From positions 1 to 31,181 of the forward strand of contig CAJNDS010001160.1 of the NCBI GenBank assembly GCA_905221605.1: DNA of 31,181 nucleotides, given 5' to 3'. This stretch comes from Symbiodinium natans. Lineage: Eukaryota; Sar; Dinophyceae; Suessiales; Symbiodiniaceae. The position numbers and the translations under genes are program-made. The notes under the pieces were generated by a model. It searched no databases. It was not told the origin of the DNA and saw nothing but the letters and a program-made list of their open reading frames with translations. Below, piece after piece: positions 22,256 through 30,584 of this stretch (positions are counted from its first letter, which is position 1; every line of letters begins with the position of its first letter).

Positions 22256-24275
22256 GAAGTGGTGCTGTTGGCCGACTCTGGTTTGCACACACGCTGCAGG
22301 AGAGGCTTGAAGCACGCTGGACCGCACGATCTGAAGCACCACTGTGCTTGAGAACCCGAACAAGCTCCTTATTTGAGGGATGTCCTAAGTTATTGTGCAA
22401 CTTAAGGAGGGCTTGGTCTATCTTTATGAGTCGCTGCTGTTCTTGGGGATCTTCAGGTTGCTCATTTGCTGCAGGCGCTTCGTGTTGTCTCGGGATCTCA
22501 GGTGCTCTTTGGAAAGCGCTTCCTGCGAGGCATTCGCATTCCAAGGCAGTCCAGTCCAGGGGATCACCCTGCACAACCAAGCTTTCACACGCATTGAAAC
22601 CCACGTGCCTCCAGAGCATTTCGACGAAACCTGAACAATACCTACCTGAAAACTCGCTCCTACTCACCCCCGAACTTGCATGGCCCTGGATGTGCTGATG
22701 CCTGTGGCATCCGGGACAGGTCCTCGCTCCTTGAGCAAGGTTCGGATTCGAACACAGCAGAGCGGTCTCCCTTTTGATGGGCAAACCGGACCTAGGGCAG
22801 GTGAGACCGTAGGCACACATATCAACCCGAACCAGACCATACTTATTAACTAGGGGTCTAATGAGGGGGTCTTTCCAGATCCTAGAACCCACCGGATGTT
22901 CAAGGAGAAAATGACCGCCGCGCGCCAGTTGGCGCTGTATCTGCTGGGCACAAAAGCGAAACTGCTGACGGCTCACCATCAGCATGCGGGCTCTTTCCAA
23001 AGGCGTCCTGTGGATCATGTGAAGACTGTCCCAGTCACCACAATGAATGCATGGGGGAGATGCTGTGAGTAAGGCAGGTCTGGCCTCTTCAAGCAACTGG
23101 TCTACCTCCTTCTGCGTGCTCCTACATCCTAAATCACACCCCTGCTTAATGTCAAACGCCAGCCCCGTTGCTCCATGCTGGCGAGCCTGTTCAGTCAGGC
23201 GAGGGGGCGAGAACAACTCCGCCACTGCAACCTGTGCGGATTGCTTGGCGTCTAGGGTTTTAACCTGGGCCAGGAGGCACTTACAGTGTTTGTTCTTCAT
23301 GGGTTTCTTGTTCTTGTTTGTCTTAGGGCTTAAGGGTCCTAAGGGTTCAGGCGATGGCGGTGGTGGTACATGTCCCTCCAGTGAAGGCTGCAAGCCACAC
23401 GTGACGTCCTGAGCCACATCATTCTTACACCCAGATGCCTCTACTGAATCCGCAGCGGGAAGAACAGGCTTATGAGCAACCATGCGGCTGGGGTAGCTGA
23501 GGATGTCGATGAGAAGCTGGCCAGCATCATTGACCTTCATGGGCACGGCCTCCTGAGCGTTCAGGAACCGCATCGTCTTGTTGCCGAAGTTCAAGGAGAC
23601 CTGTAGCTTCTCTAAGGTTGGACGCCCCAACAGAAGAGGAGCTCGACCTTGGATGACCGCCGCATCGATGATGCCAGGCACCCCTCCGATGCCCACAGGT
23701 ATCTTCACGGCCATGCTTGAAACCTCCGTGGCGCCATTCCCGAACCTGAACGAACTCGTGGCCTGGTAGGTCTCAAGCGTCTTGCCGATCATGCTGCCTA
23801 TCTTTGCCTCGAGCTGCTGGAGCGTGTCCTTTCCGATGAGCGTGCGTCCACAGCCGGAGTCTACAACCCCGAAACCCGGTGAAGACACGAGTCCCGCCGC
23901 CAGAACAGGCACTCCTGCCTGAGCGGCGACCTGAGCCATTCCAACGAACATCACATCGGAGGGTTCCTCAGCGGGGTCGACTTCGTACTGCGCCAGGGAC
24001 ACCTCCTGCTCGACCAGCTGCGCCTCCACTACGCCAGTCGTAGACGAAGCCGTCGGCCTGCTGGCTGCTGAAGACGAGGAGCCGCCCTTTCCACCTCCAG
24101 AGCGACACTCTCTGGCCCAGTGGCCCACTCGACCACACTTCCGACAGCGTGTCCTTCGCTTGAGTTCTTCGATCTCAACTCTGAATGACTTCTTGCTGTG
24201 CTGGGCAGAGTCAAACTTGCGATCTTTCTTGAAGCGGGCTATTTCAGCACGACGTTCCTTCCAATTTCCCGAAGG
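22224..24275 (-). pseudogene. Copia Gag end, protease, methyltransferase-like insert and integrase zinc-binding domain
   Basis: This is the longest intact stretch of the Copia polyprotein, about 680 codons, open at its 5' side without a start codon of its own. It begins with a charged segment (KERRAEIARFKKDRKF) and a CCHC knuckle CRKCGRVGHWAREC at about 24111-24147. The retropepsin-like protease follows with GVVDSGCGRTLIG (active-site DSG at about 23850-23861). After a Pro-rich linker there is an insert of about 200 residues (about 22625-23235) with ELFSPPRLT, LLTASPPC and FLLEHPVGSRIW. These recall the SAM-binding, PC and ENP-like motifs of cytosine-C5 methyltransferases. The end carries an integrase zinc-binding HHCC pattern (LHNNLGHPSNKEL then CSVC). 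A stop at 22224 follows a frameshift. The methyltransferase likeness is inference from motif spacing. Confidence 0.8.
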
Positions 24276-24747
24276 AACTGACGGTTGGAAGCAAGAGTAC
24301 CAAAGCTTTGCCCAATATGCCAGGAAACGCCTGCTGTCACAGGACCAACGCTTCGAGACCTCCGCCTCCTACATCATGTGGCTCCTCGAGACACAGATGA
24401 AGAAGCGGCTGTCCGGCAACGTGAACGTGCGGGTCGGCATGCAGCAAAAGCCAGGAGGATGTCACGGCTACCAAGATGGAAGCCGACGCGTCTACACTGC
24501 ACTGCGGGACATTCCCGGCACACAGCCATACCTGTACGCAAAGAAGGGCATCGCGCTGAACATGTACGAGCAGCTCGGGCAGCCACAGTTCTTTCTAACA
24601 CTGACCTGCCACGCCCAGCAGCCGAGCATCCTGCTAGCAGCCATTTCGGCGCGCTTGTTGCTCCTGAATCCAAACCTGACACCTGCGGAGCTGCTCGGAA
24701 AAAATTGCACACAAGATGTTATATGGTTGGTTCACAGTGCATTATAA
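24276..24747 (+). pseudogene. Helitron-like N-terminal domain fragment
   Basis: The frame is open from upstream without a usable ATG; the first convincing homology is WKQEYQSFAQYARKRLLS with RFETSASYIMWLLE. This is followed by LRDIPGTQPYLYAKKGIALN and QPQFFLTLTCHAQQPS, where the FFLTLTCH part corresponds to Rep motif 1 of Helitrons. The domain precedes the catalytic HUH domain in full RepHel proteins and belongs to the same polypeptide as the next segment, which is in the same frame. It is interrupted by TAA at 24745 and TAG at 24763. The first roughly 100 bases of the open frame overlap antisense Copia Gag and are probably not Helitron. Confidence 0.75.
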
Positions 24748-24765
24748 AGAAAGGTAGTGAAATAG
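24718..24765 (+). other. Candidate 48-nt GT-AG intron, or a mutational interruption
   Basis: This segment starts with GT, ends with AG, is exactly 48 nt, begins on a codon boundary and contains both in-frame stops (TAA 24745, TAG 24763). Removing it would join GKNCTQD to RCLRPNPSRNDVRLEHEAAQ in one frame. It is more AT-rich than its neighbours. The length is very short for an intron, so a decayed coding stretch is equally possible. Confidence 0.3.
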
Positions 24766-26090
24766 CGATGCTTGCGACCCAATCCTTCACGCAACGACGT
24801 GAGGCTGGAACATGAGGCAGCCCAACTTCTTCGCAGCTATCAAAAGCCCGACTTCAAATGGGACGGCTTGTCTGCCAATCAGCTCTGCAACCAACAACCA
24901 GCCGTCGTGGCTCGACAATTCATGCATCAGCTACGGCAATTCCTGCGGTGGATGGCTCCACACATCAACGTGGACAAGAAGATCGACGCCGATGCCGACC
25001 CGGAAGACCAACACCACCAGGAAGACGAGGAAGACACGATCAGCGTAGCAGCACCAGCACCAGACATTTCAGGCCAACACCACGCCATGCGCAAGGAAAC
25101 ACCACCGTTCCACGTAACCGAGTACATCGTGCGCATAGAATGGCAGAAGCGAGGCTATCCACACGCCCACATTCTGCTGTGGATGAAGCCAGTGTCGCCG
25201 ACGGAGACACCAGACCCCCTAGAAGCAGAGGACGTGGACTGGTCAGACGAGGAAGCCTGCCTTCGATTCGTGCCCAAAACCGCCGAAGAGATGAGCGACA
25301 AATTCATATGCACGAAGTCGCCAGCAAGCTGGCGAGAATCCACCAAAACAGACGCAACTATCAAAGAAGTGAACGCCAAGCTGGCTGAGATGATGATACA
25401 TCACTGCAGCGCCTACTGCGGCAAATTCGCACTGGGAGCCTGTCGTTTCGGATTTCCTCGCGGCGAAGCCAATCGTTCACGCAGAAGAGATGCCCAGGAA
25501 ATGTTCTTCAGTCGCTGGAAGAGCAGCTTGACAGCAAGGAGGCAAAAGCGAGATAGCATGATGGGACAGTACAACGCCACCATGCTACGAATGTGGAGAG
25601 CAAGCATGGACTTGCAGGTAATATGCGAGCTGACGAGCGCCAGCCGCTACATACTGGGCTACACGTTCAAGTCCGAGGAAGACTTCATCGCAGCCCGTCG
25701 CATGCAAGCAGTCATCGAGAAGCTGGTCACCGACAACAGCAACGAAGCTCTCAACGCACAGGAAGTGTACCGAGCCGCGCACGCAGCCCTGCAAGGCAGA
25801 ACAACCTCCACCTTCGAAGCATGCCACTTGCTGCTGGGATTTCCAGTGGTCGAATTCTCCAGAGACAGCGTATGGATTCAAGCAGGCCCGCCAGAAACCT
25901 GGACACTATGGGTACCGCAACGAGAAGAAGCCGAAGCGATAAAGCAGCCAGACGCATACTTCAAAAGCAGACAAGGGCAAAGCTGGACCATGCCTGTCGC
26001 ACAACGATGCTACCAGCACTTACAAAAGGCCTTTGCAGAGCAGGAGACCGACGTACCAGTCGAAGGGTCCTCGCCAGTGAAGCGTCAGGA
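24766..26090 (+). pseudogene. Helitron Rep (HUH endonuclease) domain
   Basis: This catalytic nickase domain cuts and joins the transposon strand in rolling-circle transposition. It opens with LCNQQPAVVARQFMHQLRQF, typical of the region before the HUH motif. EWQKRGYPHAHILLWM contains the metal-binding HxH (His codons at 25162 and 25168). CGKFALGACRFGFPR is the usual Cys-rich segment. QYNATMLRMWRASMDLQV precedes RYILGYTFK, which holds the two catalytic tyrosines as Y-x3-Y (codons 25648 and 25660). All key residues are therefore retained. Residues after EACHLLLGFPVVEFSR connect to the helicase, but the frame shifts by one base between about 26060 and 26095. The connecting DITFFDFCAGFRF is in the helicase frame. 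The apparent start of this frame is a TTG, so no true start exists here. Confidence 0.85.
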
Positions 26091-28993
26091 AGGACATCAC
26101 CTTCTTCGACTTCTGCGCAGGCTTCAGATTCATCGGCAAAGAATTCCCAGTTCCTCGAAAACGCCCAGCCATCGTGGGATATCGAAACTTCAGCCCCGAC
26201 CTCGAGCCGGAAGCCTTCTACTACTCCAAGCTGCTGCTGCATTTGACATGGACAGCGCCCGGGGAATGGTTACTGCCAGAAGACAAAGAAAGCCATGCCG
26301 CAGCTTTCCAGCGAATCGCCCGCGACAACAAGCAGCATCCCACATTCTTGCAATCCATCTGCTTACCTGCCCTGGATGGCACGGTCGCAGCAGCCCGCAA
26401 ACTCCAAGCAGTTCAAGCTGTCATGTACATGAAAGCCAAAATGGCGCCCGCGGACCTCCGAGACGGTTGGTCGCACAGCCGTGCTGACGAGCAAAACTAT
26501 CAAGACGCTCTCAAGATCATGGAGGCGCTTAGAGAGAGGCGCGGAGGGACCATCGACTTTCTGGCTCCCGACTTCGTGCCAACCGGGCCCGCAAGCAGCG
26601 CTTTCACACCAGTAGAAGGCGGAGAAGAAGCTTTCGGTCTGCTCACAAGCAAGGATCCAGGCCCAGAAACAGAACGACAGCGGCAGGCCATGGAGTACAT
26701 CATTCGCACCGTGACAGACAACCCGAACACCAAAGCAGGCCACAGCACCCGACGCCTACGCCTCCTTCTGCACGGACCTGGTGGCTGCGGCAAATCAGTA
26801 GTGGTGCGCGCTGCCGCCCACATGCTTCGCCAGAGCGGCAAGGGCATCATCATAGCGGCACCCACAGGCGTAGCAGCCTGCAATGTCAACGGCGTGACCC
26901 TACACCAATGCCTTGCCTTGCCGGTAGTGAACCGAAGCCACGGCAAAGCCTGCGACGCTCCGTTGCCGAGAGGCGCCCACCTCGCAGCCCTTCAAGAGCT
27001 CTGGGCACAGGTATCCGTGCTCATAGTGGATGAGATCAGTTTCATTTCCGCCTTCATGTTTGACCGCATCGACCAGCACCTGCGCATGGCCCGAAACATT
27101 CCCGACATCCCCTTCGGAGGACTGCACGTAGTCTTCTCGGGCGACCTCTACCAGCTCCCGCCTCCAGGAGGCCACCCCTGCTTTTGCAGTTCTTTGTGGT
27201 GCTTCTTCGAGCTGTGCGAACTGGAGGGAAATCAGCGCGCCGCGCAGGATCCAGAATGGGCCGCGCTGCTTGCGCGAGTGCGCATCGGCACTTGGACAGA
27301 GGACGACATTCGCATGCTGAGAAGCCTCGTCATCAAGAAGAATGGCAAGCAGCAGCCTGCAACAGAAGCCGTGCACCTCTACGCCACCCGCAAAGCCGTC
27401 GCAGAAGACAACCAGCAATACCTGGACAAACACCTAGCCAGCACAGGCAACCAACTCTACGAGTGCCCAGCCGTGGACATCAGCGTGAAAACGGGCGCGC
27501 CACTGCCGGCAGAACTCGCGTGGGCCGAACCAGAGAACACGGGAGGACTCGAAGCCTTGCTGAGAATTGCAGTAGGAGTTCGGGTCATGCTCCGATTCAA
27601 CATAGACGTTCGCGACAAGCTCGTCAACGGCGCCTGCGGAACAGTCACCCACATCGACGCCGAGGACACCGGAGAAGTGACAAAAATCTGGGTCAACTTC
27701 GAAGGACAAGCCGGAGCTCTCTGGTGCGAAGCAAAAGAAATGCAATCGGTAGCAATAACAAGGCGAACAGCCACGTTCCAAGACCAAACTGATAGCCGAG
27801 CGGAACGCAAACAGTTTCCACTCGTGCTTGCCAAAGCAACCACCATACACAAAAGCCAAGCAGCTACAGCCCATCAAGGAGCTCACTCTGCCCTGGACAG
27901 CACAGTCACCCAAGAAGGACAGGCGTACGTCGCTCTGTCCCGCTGTCCCACCCGCCAACATTGCACACTAAGGAATTTCAACCCAGCATGCCTACGATTC
28001 AACGCGCATGCAGAATGGGCACTCACGAAGCTCAGAGAACAGCAAGCAGAGAAGTCAGGCAGCGAGCTCTGGTGCAACCTCATGAAGCCTCCGCACAACA
28101 AAGAATTCTACGCACAACGGCTGGCGAAGCTGCCCCACCCAGACCCCCACAACAACAGCAGCAACCCAGACGAGGAACGACCTTGGCACTGCCCACGATG
28201 CGGCGAAGCCACGGCCCATACCAAACCAGCCATGAAAGCACACAAGCGCATTTGCCCGGCAGCACCACCCAAACCAGCCCGAGCCAAAGACAAAGCGAAG
28301 GCCAAAGCCAAAGCGAAAGCCAAAGCCAAAGCCACAAACAGGAAGGGCGGCACGTGCGCAACAACGCCACGGGCAACAACATCCACCAAACGCAATGCGG
28401 TGCGTTGGCAAAACTGCAAAACAAAGGAGAATAAGCACAAGCGAGACACACCAAACAGCCCAGCCGAGAGCCCTCCCACCAAGAAAAGTACAAGCAACCA
28501 AACAAATGCCCGGTCATCAGAACAAAACAACATCTTCTTCGAAGAACAAGAAGGGGCCCAATGCGGCAAGCACGCGCTCAACAATGCACTCGGACACCAT
28601 TACTTCGACACAAAGGACATGCAGCAAGCGGCCGAAACGTTCATGTGGGAGAACCCCGAACTTGGTGACGATCTGGAAAGACACATCTCGCCGGACGGGG
28701 ACTATTCCATCGAAACGATGATGATGGCATTGCGAACCATGGCAATGAAGAAATTCGGGCGGCTTTGCTGGCAAATGAGAGACACACGTGCCACCAGCAG
28801 CAGAGACCTGGAAGGTTGTGTCGGAGCAGTGCAGAACCACCACAACCAGCACTGGGTCGCTTTGAGGAGTGCCGGCGACACATTCTTGTACGTGGACTCC
28901 TTGAACCGAGCAAAGCAGGCAACAAGCCTCACGAAAGAAGAGCTGGAAGCCACGCTGCGCGCCCATCCAACTTATGTGATTCACGAGATTTGA
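26081..28993 (+). CDS. Helitron PIF1-type helicase fused to zinc finger and Josephin-like cysteine protease
   Basis: This open frame of 970 codons is the C-terminal part of a RepHel protein, out of frame with Rep by one base and without its own ATG at the beginning. Residues counted from the GTG at 26174: Walker A GPGGCGKS at 201, IAAPTGVAA just after, DEIS at 286, GDLYQLPPP at 323, GVRVMLRFN, HKSQ, and YVALSRC at 585. This gives a full superfamily 1B helicase set that would unwind DNA 5' to 3'. A CPRCGE...H...C finger follows at about 671. An (AK)n linker and a basic region are next, then a Josephin-like domain with EGAQCGKHALNNAL (Cys 797), NQHWVAL (His 893) and YVDSL (Asp 908). His-to-Asp spacing is 15, as His119-Asn134 in ataxin-3. 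Josephin domains are ubiquitin proteases. Other Helitrons carry OTU proteases, so a protease partner has precedent. Confidence 0.85.
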   Translation, partial: SVRKDITFFDFCAGFRFIGKEFPVPRKRPAIVGYRNFSPDLEPEAFYYSKLLLHLTWTAPGEWLLPEDKESHAAAFQRIARDNKQHPTFLQSICLPALDGTVAAARKLQAVQAVMYMKAKMAPADLRDGWSHSRADEQNYQDALKIMEALRERRGGTIDFLAPDFVPTGPASSAFTPVEGGEEAFGLLTSKDPGPETERQRQAMEYIIRTVTDNPNTKAGHSTRRLRLLLHGPGGCGKSVVVRAAAHMLRQSGKGIIIAAPTGVAACNVNGVTLHQCLALPVVNRSHGKACDAPLPRGAHLAALQELWAQVSVLIVDEISFISAFMFDRIDQHLRMARNIPDIPFGGLHVVFSGDLYQLPPPGGHPCFCSSLWCFFELCELEGNQRAAQDPEWAALLARVRIGTWTEDDIRMLRSLVIKKNGKQQPATEAVHLYATRKAVAEDNQQYLDKHLASTGNQLYECPAVDISVKTGAPLPAELAWAEPENTGGLEALLRIAVGVRVMLRFNIDVRDKLVNGACGTVTHIDAEDTGEVTKIWVNFEGQAGALWCEAKEMQSVAITRRTATFQDQTDSRAERKQFPLVLAKATTIHKSQAATAHQGAHSALDSTVTQEGQAYVALSRCPTRQHCTLRNFNPACLRFNAHAEWALTKLREQQAEKSGSELWCNLMKPPHNKEFYAQRLAKLPHPDPHNNSSNPDEERPWHCPRCGEATAHTKPAMKAHKRICPAAPPKPARAKDKAKAKAKAKAKAKATNRKGGTCATTPRATTSTKRNAVRWQNCKTKENKHKRDTPNSPAESPPTKKSTSNQTNARSSEQNNIFFEEQEGAQCGKHALNNALGHHYFDTKDMQQAAETFMWENPELGDDLERHISPDGDYSIETMMMALRTMAMKKFGRLCWQMRDTRATSSRDLEGCVGAVQNHHNQHWVALRSAGDTFLYVDSLNRAKQATSLTKEELEATLRAHPTYVIHEI
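28282..28334 (+). repeat. Hexanucleotide (GCCAAA)n-type repeat encoding the Ala-Lys linker
   Basis: Imperfect tandem GCCAAA/GCGAAA units encode AKDKAKAKAKAKAKAKA between the zinc finger and the Josephin-like domain. The peptide is highly basic and probably a flexible, DNA-binding or nuclear-targeting linker. The repeat could expand and contract by slippage without losing frame. Confidence 0.85.
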
Positions 28994-29233
28994 CAAGCCG
29001 CTCTTCAACAACCACCTCTATGCAACTCGGCATGAGAGAATCCGGCAGCATTTCAACTCGTTCAACTTCCCGAAGAATCGCCATAGCACCGCTCTGCCGA
29101 AGGCCTGCGACAGCCCAACTGAGTGCTTGAATGCCATGCCAGTTTCACTCTGTAGGACGATGAAGAAACCATAGCGCAACAATCAAGAGTCGAAAAGCGG
29201 GGGCCAAGGCAAGCTCGTGTTGATCATGATTCG
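28994..29233 (+). other. Spacer with cryptic coding stretch between protease-helicase and nuclease
   Basis: The 240-bp gap is open in frame 3 from 28980 to the TAG at 29172, reading LFNNHLYATRHERI and HFNSFNFPKNRHSTALPK. The composition and lack of stops look like coding sequence, although no ATG is suited. From 29156 the nuclease frame is also open and reads DDEETIAQQSRVEKRG before its first ATG. The two stretches overlap at about 29150-29174, so a single indel there would join them into an N-terminal extension of the nuclease of about 65 to 90 residues. No promoter or splice site is evident. Confidence 0.45.
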
Positions 29234-30511
29234 ATGCCGCTGCCTGAAGCTAGAATATCAGAGAGGCATCTGCGCAGGATGAATGATGCGTGCATCGTTT
29301 CATACCCAGAGCACCTCTTGGATCAAGATATATTTCAAATCTACTGCCTTGTCGTAGCGCCCCAGAGCATAGCAGCCATGCCACTCATCAAAGAAGGCGT
29401 GCCATCCCCAGCAACTAAGCTACGCAAGCTAGGGACCAAGGAGCAGAACCAGGTTAACCTGAAGTTGCTGGGAGCGGACATCGTGCTGCCCAAACAACTT
29501 GAAGATCACGAACAACCATCCTTTCCAGAACGTCCTCGGGAACTACCAGCCACAATTCCCGACGACTTCGTGAAGGACACCCTGGCAGAACTAAATGCAC
29601 ACCCGCGAGACAGAAGTATCAGCTTCCAAGCAGACGATCACGTATACTTCTGGAAAGGAAAGCGTGTGTCGAGATCAGTCACACAGTTTATAAAGGAATT
29701 CACCGAACCGTTCTGCGAAAAGCAGGTCATCAATTCAATGCGACAGAGCCGCAACTGGCCACGTCCCGGTTACCTGAAGACTTTGCTTTCAGAAAACCAA
29801 AAGAATGAGTTGCAGAAGCTACCTGGCAGCGAAGAACTTCTTGCGGAGCTCAAGCGACAAGAGCGAGACGAACTCAAAGTCTGCCGTCTTGCCTTCAAGC
29901 TACGTGCAAACCAAGCGAGCAGTCCAAATCAAGATGCCGATGTAGCAGATGCTCTGACAGAACTCGGTCTTTCTCGGGAAGAAATCATGCGCAAGTGGGA
30001 GAAGGCACGCCAGGATGGAGCAAGAGAAGGCACATGGATGCACGCACAATTCCAGTGCCTGCTCAATGGTGGCTCGGTTCCCGACAAAACCACCGAAGTG
30101 TTTCTCCTGTCACAATTTCTACAGTCGCAATCCAACACGAAGGCTTTCCGAACAGAGTGGCAAGTGTACGCAGACAACGAAGACCTGGCTGGCAGCATCG
30201 ACTACGTGGCGAAGAGACCAGACAACAGCGTAATCATAGTGGATTGGAAGCGCACAAGCCCATCTCGGCTCCAACGCAAGGCGTGCAACAAGTTCATGCG
30301 GACGCCACTAGGCCACGTCCCTGACTGCACACTGTGGCACTACCGCCTCCAACTCAACGTGTACAAGTTCATACTGGAAAAGTACTACGGAGAAGCTGTT
30401 TCCGCCATGTACATAGTGGGAACCAATCCCGAATACGGAGACCAACCGTTCATAGACAACGTTCCCACAATGGACGTCGAGACAAAGAATCTCCTAGCAA
30501 ACGCGCGGTGA
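29234..30511 (+). CDS. PD-(D/E)XK superfamily nuclease (RecB/Cas4-like), 425 aa
   Basis: The start chosen is the first ATG of an open frame that extends back to 29156, so the true start may be upstream. The N-terminal 130 residues are unrecognised. From about 134, DDHVYFWKGKRVSRSVTQFI is a pattern shared by a nuclease family known from large DNA viruses and some protists. EGTWMH at 265-270 carries the His often found in RecB-like nucleases. Glu 308 (FRTEW), Asp 323 (AGSIDYV) and DWK at 337-339 form the metal-binding PD-(D/E)XK core. LWHYRLQLNVYKFILEKYYG supplies the Gln (373) and closing helix of the fold. All core residues are present and the frame is intact. It lies on the same strand, 240 bp after the Helitron helicase-Josephin frame. 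It may be part of that element or a captured gene. The family assignment is firm; the exact substrate is unknown. Confidence 0.8.
   Translation: MPLPEARISERHLRRMNDACIVSYPEHLLDQDIFQIYCLVVAPQSIAAMPLIKEGVPSPATKLRKLGTKEQNQVNLKLLGADIVLPKQLEDHEQPSFPERPRELPATIPDDFVKDTLAELNAHPRDRSISFQADDHVYFWKGKRVSRSVTQFIKEFTEPFCEKQVINSMRQSRNWPRPGYLKTLLSENQKNELQKLPGSEELLAELKRQERDELKVCRLAFKLRANQASSPNQDADVADALTELGLSREEIMRKWEKARQDGAREGTWMHAQFQCLLNGGSVPDKTTEVFLLSQFLQSQSNTKAFRTEWQVYADNEDLAGSIDYVAKRPDNSVIIVDWKRTSPSRLQRKACNKFMRTPLGHVPDCTLWHYRLQLNVYKFILEKYYGEAVSAMYIVGTNPEYGDQPFIDNVPTMDVETKNLLANAR
30239..30340 (+). repeat. Source copy of a partial nuclease duplication
   Basis: This part of the nuclease gene, covering the DWK motif up to CTLWH, is matched by a diverged copy at 30585-30683. 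Shared words include GGCTCCAACG and CATGCGGACGCCACT. Confidence 0.8.
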
Positions 30512-30584
30512 GGAGCAACAAAAAGCAAAACCTGCATGTGAAAATGTGTTCTGCTGACATCAATCCGGGTTCCAGCGCACTGTC

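Larger units (their letters stand above)
18744..24275 (-). mobile_element. Degenerate Ty1/Copia-type LTR retrotransposon (pol remnant)
   Basis: Read on the minus strand, domains appear in Copia order: CCHC zinc knuckle, aspartic protease, a methyltransferase-like insert, integrase (zinc-binding, core, C-terminal), reverse transcriptase, RNase H. Integrase before reverse transcriptase defines Copia rather than Gypsy. At least five frame changes (near 22245, 22100, 21960, 21610 and 20486) and a small deletion near 19410 break what should be one polyprotein, so the copy is a pseudo-element. The Gag N-terminal part and 5' LTR are missing: homology stops near 24275, where a Helitron fragment on the opposite strand begins. 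No 3' LTR is recognised. Confidence 0.9.
24276..28993 (+). mobile_element. 5'-truncated Helitron (Rep-helicase) with C-terminal Josephin-like domain
   Basis: The plus strand encodes, in order, a Helitron-like N domain, an HUH Rep nuclease, a PIF1-family helicase and an appended zinc finger, linker and Josephin-like protease. This is the RepHel architecture of rolling-circle Helitrons with an extra C-terminal module. The N-terminal start and left end are missing, because the homology begins at about 24286 against the Copia remnant. Two in-frame stops and one frameshift lie in the Rep part, whereas the helicase frame is open for about 970 codons. No TC start or hairpin-CTRR right end could be assigned. 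The nuclease ORF downstream (29234-30511) may belong to the same element. Confidence 0.85.

Noticed and set aside
24285-24815. Alternative plus-strand ORFs over the Rep region (also 24858-25388 and 25593-26246)
   Set aside because: Arg-rich off-frame translations without motifs, while the chosen frame carries the Rep motifs.
26363-28584. Minus-strand ORFs opposite the Helitron helicase
   Set aside because: Low-complexity Cys/Leu/Trp-rich antisense shadows of a GC-rich coding frame with clear helicase motifs on the plus strand.
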